The translations under genes and the position numbers were made by a program. A stretch of 5,059 bases of DNA, from NCBI GenBank assembly GCA_016209665.1, contig JACQVT010000366.1:1-5059 (forward strand), in the 5' to 3' direction. Shown here piece after piece: positions 1 through 5,059 of the stretch. The notes beneath the pieces are model-generated. The model had not been told where the DNA came from. It saw nothing but the letters and a program-made list of their open reading frames with translations, and did no database searches. The DNA is from Planctomycetota bacterium (GTDB lineage Bacteria > Planctomycetota > Phycisphaerae > UBA1845 > PWPN01). Within the stretch, counting starts at the first letter, position 1. Each line of letters starts with the position of its first letter.

Positions 1-27
1 ATCCGAACACTGGGGGTCACCGTACCG

Positions 28-1737
28 ATGGGCTTTTCCGACATGCGATATCCGAGGCAGTTCGTCCCCACCGACGCCGACATGGGCGATTGGACGTACA
101 TCGAGCCGCTGTTCGAGCGGCTCGACGCCGAGCCGATCGATACGGCCGACGAGATCGCGGCCTGGCTGTCGCACCAGAGCGAGCTGTCGGCCTGCCTCAG
201 CGAGGAACAGAACCACCGCTACGTTCAGATGACCTGCCAGACCGACGACGAGGAGCGCGAGAAGGCCTACCTGTACTTCATCGAGCAGATCGTCCCGAGG
301 TGCAAGCCTCGCTGGCATCGTCTGAACGAGCGGTACGTCGCCGCCGCCGCCCGCCGGGAGTTGCCGGCGGCTCGCTACCACGTGCTCGACCGCAGCACGG
401 TCGCCGCCGTCGAGCTGTTCCGCGAACTCAACATCCCCTTGCAGACCGAGGACGCCCGCCTCGACCAGCAGCACCAGAAGATCACGGCCGCCATGACCGT
501 GGAGTACGACGGCAAGGAGCAGACGCTCCAGCAGATGGCCCGCTACCTCGAGCTGCCCGACCGGAGCGTCCGCGAGGAGGCCTGGCGGCTCACCGTGACC
601 CGGCGGCTGGAGGATCGCCACGGCCTGGACGACATTTACGACCAGATGATCGCTATCCGCACGCGCATCGCCGTCAACACCGGCCTGGCGAGCTACCGCG
701 ACTACATGTGGAAGGCTTACGAGCGGTTCGACTATACGCCGGCGGACTGCCTGGCGTTCCACGACGCGGTCGAGCAACTGGTGGTGCCGGTCAAGCGCGA
801 CTTGCAGCGCCGGCGGGCCGCGCAGCTCGGCGTGGACCCGTTGCGGCCGTGGGACCTGGCGGTCGACCGGAAGAACCGCCCGCCGCTGCGCCCCTTCGAG
901 GGCGGGGCCGAGTTGTGCCGGAAGTGCTCGGCCGTGTTCCACCGCCTCGACCCGCAGCTCGGCAGCCAGTTCGACGAGATGGTGGCGGCCGGCTGGCTTG
1001 ACCTCGAGAGCCGCAAGGGCAAGGCCCCCGGCGGATACCAGACCAGCTACGACGAACAGCGCCGCCCGTTCATTTTCATGAACGCCGTCGGTCTGCACCG
1101 CGACGTCGAGACGCTCGTGCACGAGGGCGGCCACGCCTTCCACTCGATCGCCTGCCGCGACGAGCCGCTCGTACAGTATCGTCACAGCGGCATGGAGATG
1201 GCCGAGGTCGCCTCGATGGGCATGGAGCTGCTCGCCTACGACCACCTTGACGTGTTCTACCAGGGCGAAGACCTGGCCCGGTCCCGCCGCGAGCAGCTCG
1301 AGGGCATCATCGACGTGTTCCCCTGGATCGCCACCATCGACGCCTTCCAGCACTGGATCTACAGCAGGCCCAACCACACCCGCGAGGAGCGCACGGCATT
1401 CTGGCTGTCGCTCCAGGAGCGGTTCGGCGGCATCGAGGACTGGACCGGCCACGACGAGGCCCGGGCCGCGCTGTGGCAGCGCCAACTCCACCTGTTCAGC
1501 GTGCCGTTCTACTACATCGAGTACGGCATCGCCCAGATCGGGGCCCTGCAGTTGTGGCTCAACGCTCGTGCCGACCGGGCCGGGGCCCTCCGCCGGTACC
1601 GCGAGGCCCTGACCCTGGGCGGTTCACGGCCGCTGCCCGAACTGTGGGCCGCGGCCGGACTCAAGTTCGATTTCAGCCCCGCCACCCTGCGCCCGCTCAT
1701 CGAGGCCGTTCGCGACGAACTCACCGGGCTTGCGTGA
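28..1737 (+). CDS. M3-family zinc oligoendopeptidase
   Basis: The 569-residue product is a zinc metallopeptidase of the M3 family (oligoendopeptidase F/thimet type), expected to cleave short peptides in the cytoplasm. The zinc site is visible as HEGGH at residues 365-369 (His365, catalytic Glu366, His369). Glu393, in the helix reading MAEVASMGME, is the likely third ligand. A Tyr-rich segment near residues 494-503 (FYYIEYGIAQ) matches the family's substrate-binding tyrosines. The N-terminal 300 or so residues are the usual mostly helical part, with no signal peptide or membrane segment. Length is normal for the family. The start is uncertain: ATG at 28 has a G-run 11 bases upstream, ATG at 43 (MRYPRQF) also fits, and the frame is open to the left edge. 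Gene 1 is convergent with the oxidoreductase downstream. The exact peptide substrate is unknown. Confidence 0.95.
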   Translation: MGFSDMRYPRQFVPTDADMGDWTYIEPLFERLDAEPIDTADEIAAWLSHQSELSACLSEEQNHRYVQMTCQTDDEEREKAYLYFIEQIVPRCKPRWHRLNERYVAAAARRELPAARYHVLDRSTVAAVELFRELNIPLQTEDARLDQQHQKITAAMTVEYDGKEQTLQQMARYLELPDRSVREEAWRLTVTRRLEDRHGLDDIYDQMIAIRTRIAVNTGLASYRDYMWKAYERFDYTPADCLAFHDAVEQLVVPVKRDLQRRRAAQLGVDPLRPWDLAVDRKNRPPLRPFEGGAELCRKCSAVFHRLDPQLGSQFDEMVAAGWLDLESRKGKAPGGYQTSYDEQRRPFIFMNAVGLHRDVETLVHEGGHAFHSIACRDEPLVQYRHSGMEMAEVASMGMELLAYDHLDVFYQGEDLARSRREQLEGIIDVFPWIATIDAFQHWIYSRPNHTREERTAFWLSLQERFGGIEDWTGHDEARAALWQRQLHLFSVPFYYIEYGIAQIGALQLWLNARADRAGALRRYREALTLGGSRPLPELWAAAGLKFDFSPATLRPLIEAVRDELTGLA

Positions 1738-1751
1738 GCCACTCGGTTGCG

Positions 1752-1769
1752 GTTCCGCACCGGCGGAAC
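1752..1769. other. Small hairpin between convergent genes
   Basis: A 7-base perfect inverted repeat (GTTCCGC / GCGGAAC) with a 4-base loop sits in the 43-base gap between the stop of the peptidase gene (1737) and the stop of the oxidoreductase gene (1781). A short outer match, GTTG with CAAC, could lengthen it across mismatches. Being symmetrical, it could slow transcription from both sides. There is no T-run on either strand, so it is not a classic intrinsic terminator. The function is inferred from position only. Confidence 0.4.
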
Positions 1770-1780
1770 GCCAACAAACG

Positions 1781-2803
1781 TCACACGCTGAGGATCTCGC
1801 GCATCTCGACCCGCCGGTTCTCGTACACCGCCTTGCGGACGAGCATCCCGGTCAGCGTCGCCAGGCGGCCGTTCCTGACGTTACTCAACGGTTCCGTGCC
1901 GGCGCGGACGCAGGCGTAGAACGACGCGATGGACTCGTGCGTCGTGTTGGGGAAGGTCTCGGTGAGCTTGACGACCTTGTCCTTGCCGTCGCGGGGGTAG
2001 AAGGTCGCGTCCGGCGGCCATTCGCCCAGCGAGAGGCCGCCCTTGGACCCGGTGAACCGTTCGGATATGCCCCCGAACTTCCAGCGGTCGTCGAACTGCG
2101 GGCACATCCAGTTGTGCTCGAAGTCCAGCAGCATCCCGTTGGGGAACTCCACGCTGGCGTAGTAGACGTCGGTGACGTCGCGATCGGGGTCGAGATGCTT
2201 GAACAGTCCGCGCTTGCCGATGCCGTAGGCCGCCGCCGGCATGTCGCCCGCCACCCAGCACATGACGTCCCAGGTGTGGCAGGCCTGCTCCAGCATCCAG
2301 TCGCCGCTGCGCTTGCGCCGGCCGAACCACACCTGCGTCCCGTCCTCCGGCAGACCCATCGGCTTGCTGCCGCTCAGCCGCCACGCCCCCAGGGCCTCGA
2401 ACACGTCGCCCAGCATCCCGCCCTGGATCTTCTCGATGGCGTCCCGGTAGACCGTGCTCGCCCGCCGCTGGAAACCGATTTGTCCGCGGACCTCCGGGTT
2501 GCGCTCCTGGGCCTGGACGATGGCGTTCACCTCGTCCAGCTCGATGCACATGGGCTTTTCGCCGTAGAAATGCTTGCCCGCCGCGAACGCCTCCACGTGC
2601 ATCCGGGCGTGCAGGTCGCACGGCACGGCGATGATCACCGCGTCGACATCGGTGCGGGCCAGCAGCTTGTCCTGCCAGTCGTTCTCGCCGCGATACACGT
2701 CGGGCGCCTCGGTCACGCCGAGTTCGTGCAGCTTCGCGGTGAAGGTGGCCACGTTCTTCTCGTCGGGGTCGGCCAGGGCGACGAGCCTCACAGAAAAGCC
2801 CAC
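1781..2803 (-). CDS. Gfo/Idh/MocA oxidoreductase, N-terminally truncated
   Basis: This open frame of 340 codons is a paralogue of the upstream oxidoreductase and belongs to the Gfo/Idh/MocA family of NAD(P)-dependent dehydrogenases. Visible family features are ADPD at residues 11-14 (end of the second Rossmann strand), the EKP motif at 82-84 (lysine 83), and CHTWD at 175-179 with His176 and Asp179 in the catalytic position. It shares SGDWMLEQACHTWDV and QIGFQRR with its neighbour and ends in a matching RRVE tail. The first Rossmann strand and glycine-rich loop are missing, as is any signal peptide; relative to the neighbour about 80 residues are absent. The start is a GTG at 2803, or GTG at 2791. 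No convincing ribosome binding site precedes either, and there is no ATG until residue 68. The rest has no frameshift or stop, so it could be a recent deletion, a cytoplasmic variant unlikely to bind cofactor normally, or an assembly join. The substrate is unknown. Confidence 0.8.
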   Translation of the reverse strand: MGFSVRLVALADPDEKNVATFTAKLHELGVTEAPDVYRGENDWQDKLLARTDVDAVIIAVPCDLHARMHVEAFAAGKHFYGEKPMCIELDEVNAIVQAQERNPEVRGQIGFQRRASTVYRDAIEKIQGGMLGDVFEALGAWRLSGSKPMGLPEDGTQVWFGRRKRSGDWMLEQACHTWDVMCWVAGDMPAAAYGIGKRGLFKHLDPDRDVTDVYYASVEFPNGMLLDFEHNWMCPQFDDRWKFGGISERFTGSKGGLSLGEWPPDATFYPRDGKDKVVKLTETFPNTTHESIASFYACVRAGTEPLSNVRNGRLATLTGMLVRKAVYENRRVEMREILSV

Positions 2804-2824
2804 GGCAGGACTGCCGTGGGCTTT
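2795..2824 (-). terminator. Intrinsic terminator after Tat oxidoreductase gene
   Basis: A perfect inverted repeat of 13-14 base pairs (AAAGCCCACGGCA / TGCCGTGGGCTTT) has a 2-4 base loop. Read on the - strand it starts 28 bases after the stop codon of the upstream oxidoreductase gene and is followed by TTTTCT, which is the expected layout of a rho-independent terminator. The other strand also ends in a T-rich stretch, so it could work both ways. The oddity is that the 3' arm overlaps the first possible start codon of the next gene, with GTG at 2801-2803 inside the stem. Confidence 0.85.
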
Positions 2825-2852
2825 ATTATAGTTTCCCGGAACGCCGCTGACC

Positions 2853-4118
2853 TCACATCACCTTGTATCCCAACTCCTTGATCTCCACCCGCCGCCGCTC
2901 GTCCACCGCCTTGCGGACCAGCAGGCCGGTATACGTGGCCAGCCGGGCCGTCTCCACGCTGCTGACCACCGGCGCATGGGTGCGGATCGAGTTGACGAAC
3001 GCCTTGAGCGAGGCGACGTAGTGGTCCCCATCGTCGGGCTTGTACGTCTCGATCTCGCCCTTGTCCTCACGGGGCAGGACGATCCCTTCATTGAGCAGGA
3101 TGCCGCCCTTCCTGCCCGCTACCCGCTCGAACACACCGTTGAACTTGTTGTGCGGATCCTTCTTCGGGCAGATCCAACTGTGCTGGAAGTCCACCATGAA
3201 CCCGCCGGCAAACTCGATGTTCGCGAAGTAGAAGTCGGTCACGTCCCGCAGTGGGTCCAGGTCCTTGTAGACGTCGGGCCGGCCGAGGCCCATCGCCGCC
3301 ACCGGGGCTTTGCCCGTCACCCAGCAGAAGACATCCCAGGTATGGCACGCCTGTTCGAGCATCCAGTCGCCGCTGTATTTCCGCCGGCCGAACCAAACCC
3401 GTCCCGGCCACGTCTTGGCCACTTCGTTGGCCATGCCCAGGGGCCCCCAACTGTTGTTCCACGCCCCGCGGCCCTCGATCAGGTCGCCGACCACGCCGTC
3501 GCGGATGCGCTTGATGCCCTCGGGGTACAGCTTCGTGCCGCGCCGCTGGAAGCCGATCTGGGCCTGGACTTCCGGGTTCTTCCGCTGCGCTTCCACCAGG
3601 GCGTCGGCCTCATTCGCCTCGATGCACAGCGGCTTTTCGCCGTAGAAGTGCTTGCCCGCCGCGAAACAGCCCAGGTAGATGGGGCCGTGCATGTAGCACG
3701 GCGTCGCGGTCAGGATCGCGTCGACGTCGTCGCGGGCCAGCAGCTTGTCCTTCCAGTCGTCGAAACCCGGGTAGACCTCGGGCGTCTCGCCGGTAACCTC
3801 CTTGACGATCTGCAGTGCCTGCTTGACGTTCTCCGGATCGGGATCGGCGATCGTCTTGACACTCAGCCGCGGGTTGAACTTCAACAGCCGGGGCAGGTCG
3901 TGGCGACCCTGCCCGCCGACGCCGATCAGGCCGAAGCGGATCACGTCGTTGGGACCGATGCTCCGGGGCCTGGGGCCGGCCGTCACCTTGAGTTTCGACC
4001 CCCACGGCCGGGCCGGGCTCATCGCCTCGGCCACCGTCGCCGTCGCGAGACCGGCCGCCGTCGCCAGCTTCGCGGATTGAGTCAGGAATTCACGACGCGA
4101 GTTCGCGCTGCCAGACAT
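2853..4118 (-). CDS. Tat-exported Gfo/Idh/MocA oxidoreductase
   Basis: The 421-residue product is a Gfo/Idh/MocA family protein carrying a twin-arginine signal (SRREFL at residues 7-12, then an Ala-rich stretch to about 32), so it is probably exported folded with its cofactor. The Rossmann fold starts at about residue 60 with IGVGGQG (65-71); ADPD follows at 91-94, EKP at 161-163, and the catalytic-type CHTWD at 258-262 (His259, Asp262). The C-terminal half is the usual sheet domain. ATG at 4118 was chosen because it puts the RR motif at residues 8-9 and has AGAAAGG nine bases upstream. The frame is open further upstream, but that part overlaps the kinase gene in a shadow frame. The gene follows the kinase gene by 74 bases and is followed by a strong terminator. 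Exported members of this family include dehydrogenases and NAD-dependent glycosidases (GH109); which applies here cannot be told. Confidence 0.95.
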   Translation of the reverse strand: MSGSANSRREFLTQSAKLATAAGLATATVAEAMSPARPWGSKLKVTAGPRPRSIGPNDVIRFGLIGVGGQGRHDLPRLLKFNPRLSVKTIADPDPENVKQALQIVKEVTGETPEVYPGFDDWKDKLLARDDVDAILTATPCYMHGPIYLGCFAAGKHFYGEKPLCIEANEADALVEAQRKNPEVQAQIGFQRRGTKLYPEGIKRIRDGVVGDLIEGRGAWNNSWGPLGMANEVAKTWPGRVWFGRRKYSGDWMLEQACHTWDVFCWVTGKAPVAAMGLGRPDVYKDLDPLRDVTDFYFANIEFAGGFMVDFQHSWICPKKDPHNKFNGVFERVAGRKGGILLNEGIVLPREDKGEIETYKPDDGDHYVASLKAFVNSIRTHAPVVSSVETARLATYTGLLVRKAVDERRRVEIKELGYKVM

Positions 4119-4123
4119 GGTTG

Positions 4124-4134
4124 CCTGCCTTTCT
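4124..4134 (-). promoter_or_regulatory. Ribosome binding site deciding the 4118 start
   Basis: On the - strand AGAAAGG ends nine bases before the ATG at 4118, and GGCAGG lies five bases before it. Either can serve as a Shine-Dalgarno sequence. This supports starting the oxidoreductase at the Met just before the twin-arginine motif rather than at the in-frame ATG codons further upstream, which fall in or beside the kinase gene. Confidence 0.6.
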
Positions 4135-4150
4135 GTGAAATCGTCGCAGA

Positions 4151-4182
4151 GCCCAGGGAGTGCCATCCCCGGGCCTGATGGC
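4151..4182 (-). other. Alternative hairpins between kinase and oxidoreductase
   Basis: The gap of 74 bases holds two overlapping inverted repeats. One pairs 4151-4159 with 4166-4174 over nine positions, with one G-U pair when read as - strand RNA and a 6-base loop. The other pairs 4161-4167 with 4177-4183 over seven positions with a 9-base loop. They share bases and cannot form together. No T-run follows either, so they are not standard terminators. They may stabilise or process a shared transcript, or be chance in GC-rich DNA. Confidence 0.35.
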
Positions 4183-4192
4183 ATCCGGCGAA

Positions 4193-5059
4193 TCAGGACA
4201 GCTTCAGCATCGCCCGGTATTCGCTCAGCCGCCGCTGCAAATCGTCGGGCGCGACCTTCTCGATCCGCCTCATGCTGAAGTCCTCGATGGTGAACGACGC
4301 GGTGATCGTCCCGCGGGCCAGGGCCTGCTTGAACGTATCCATCGTCAGCTCGCCGCAAGTGGCCAGGTGGCCCATCATGCCCCCGGCGAAGCTGTCGCCC
4401 GCGCCGGTGGGGTCGACGACTTGCGTGGTCGGGTAGGCCGGCAGCACCGCGACGCCGTCGCGGCTCACGAGCATGCTGCCGTGCTCGCCCTTCTTGATCA
4501 CCGCGTACTGCGGGCCCATGCCGAGGATCATTCGTCCCGCCAGGACCAGGTTCGTCTCCTGCGTCAGCAGCCGGGCCTCGAAGTCGTTCATGATCACGCC
4601 GTGCACCACCTTGAACACGTCCATCAGCGGTCTGTGCTGGGTGTTGATCCACAGATCGCGCGTGTCGGCCATGATGAACCGCGGTGACTTGAGCTGCGAG
4701 ATCAGGTCCTTCTGCAGGGCCGGGTGCGTGGCGGCCAGGAAAACGTACTGGCTGTCGGCGAACTGCGGCGGAATCCTCGGGCCCGCCTCCGCCAGCACGT
4801 TCAGCTCGATCGCCGTCGTCTGGGCGTCGGCGTTCTCGCCCGCGTATGACCCCGACCAGCGGAACGTCTTGCTGCCCTTGCGGATCTCCAGGCCCGCCAG
4901 GTCGATCTTCTGCCGGCCGAGGTATGCCCGGAAATCGTCCGGGAAATCCTCGCCCACCACGCCGACGAACCGCACCGGTGTGAACAACTGGGCCGCCAGC
5001 GAGAAATACACCGCCGACCCGCCGTACACGCCCTTCGCCTCGCCGCGCGGAGTCTGCAC
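4193..5059 (-). CDS. PfkB-family carbohydrate/nucleoside kinase (5' partial)
   Basis: The 288 visible codons encode a PfkB (ribokinase/adenosine kinase) family enzyme that transfers phosphate from ATP to a hydroxyl of a sugar or nucleoside. The second PfkB signature is clear as DPTGAGD at residues 216-222 of the visible part, with Asp222 as the catalytic base and the preceding Gly-Ala-Gly as the anion hole. The substrate-side glycine pair is at 13-14 (GGSAVYFS), NDFEA at 158-162, and KKG at 189-191. The gene runs off the right edge: the last codon there is GTG, but family members carry a further first strand of roughly 15 residues, so the true start probably lies outside the window. It ends 74 bases before the Tat oxidoreductase gene in the same direction, so co-transcription is plausible. 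The substrate cannot be named; adenosine-kinase-like and sugar-kinase-like members share these motifs. Confidence 0.93.
   Translation of the reverse strand: MQTPRGEAKGVYGGSAVYFSLAAQLFTPVRFVGVVGEDFPDDFRAYLGRQKIDLAGLEIRKGSKTFRWSGSYAGENADAQTTAIELNVLAEAGPRIPPQFADSQYVFLAATHPALQKDLISQLKSPRFIMADTRDLWINTQHRPLMDVFKVVHGVIMNDFEARLLTQETNLVLAGRMILGMGPQYAVIKKGEHGSMLVSRDGVAVLPAYPTTQVVDPTGAGDSFAGGMMGHLATCGELTMDTFKQALARGTITASFTIEDFSMRRIEKVAPDDLQRRLSEYRAMLKLS

Noticed and set aside
90..1001. 303-codon + strand frame inside the peptidase gene
   Set aside because: Arg/Pro/Gly-rich shadow in another frame of the M3 peptidase; no motif seen.
2825..2830. TATAAT on the - strand, a perfect match to a -10 box, just before the terminator hairpin
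   Set aside because: The hexamer 17 bases upstream (AGGTCA) matches TTGACA poorly, and an A/T-rich flank is expected beside a terminator that can work in both directions. A weak promoter is not excluded.
1730..2881. Long + strand open frame of 383 codons opposite the truncated oxidoreductase gene
   Set aside because: It lies antisense to a protein with clear family motifs, its translation shows low-complexity Val/His/Arg-rich sequence typical of GC-rich shadow frames, and no domain is recognisable.
2976..4178. Long + strand open frame of 400 codons opposite the Tat oxidoreductase gene
   Set aside because: Same reasoning: it mirrors the codon pattern of the real gene on the other strand and has no recognisable motif.
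4119..4652. Upstream extension of the Tat oxidoreductase reading frame to 599 codons
   Set aside because: The extension overlaps the kinase gene in a different frame with shadow-like composition, and the ATG at 4118 has a ribosome binding site and places the twin-arginine motif correctly.

Overview
This is a high-GC bacterial window with almost no intergenic space. It holds four protein-coding genes: one on the + strand (28-1737) and three on the - strand (4193-5059, 2853-4118 and 1781-2803, in transcription order). The best guess at the source is Planctomycetota or a related PVC-group bacterium. That rests on a Tat-exported Gfo/Idh/MocA oxidoreductase with an SRREFL twin-arginine signal, a tandem paralogue of the same family, an oligoendopeptidase of the M3 type, and high GC. 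It is an inference from gene content and was not tested by any search.

Layout. The + strand gene encodes a complete or nearly complete M3-family zinc oligoendopeptidase (HEGGH plus a downstream Glu ligand). It ends 43 bases from the end of the - strand cluster, so the two units are convergent. The - strand cluster begins beyond the right edge with a PfkB-family kinase that lacks only its first residues here. A 74-base gap with strong potential hairpins follows. Next comes a Tat-signal Gfo/Idh/MocA oxidoreductase of 421 residues with a normal Rossmann fold. A 49-base gap carries a very good intrinsic terminator hairpin, and then comes a second Gfo/Idh/MocA paralogue.

The second oxidoreductase (1781-2803) is the unusual part. 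It aligns with its neighbour from the ADPD segment onward but has no signal peptide and no first Rossmann strand or GxGGxG loop. Its reading frame emerges directly from the terminator hairpin, and its first possible start codon (GTG) lies inside the stem. The gap is too short to hide the missing part in another frame. It therefore looks like a 5'-truncated duplicate, either a genuine deletion or an assembly join.

Functionally, the kinase and oxidoreductases fit carbohydrate or polyol metabolism in a loose sense, but no substrate can be read from the sequence. The peptidase is a separate housekeeping-type function. I see no mobile element, CRISPR array, tRNA, rRNA or defence system, and no stretch over 300 bases without a gene. 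Apart from the truncated paralogue and its hairpin, this is an ordinary region.
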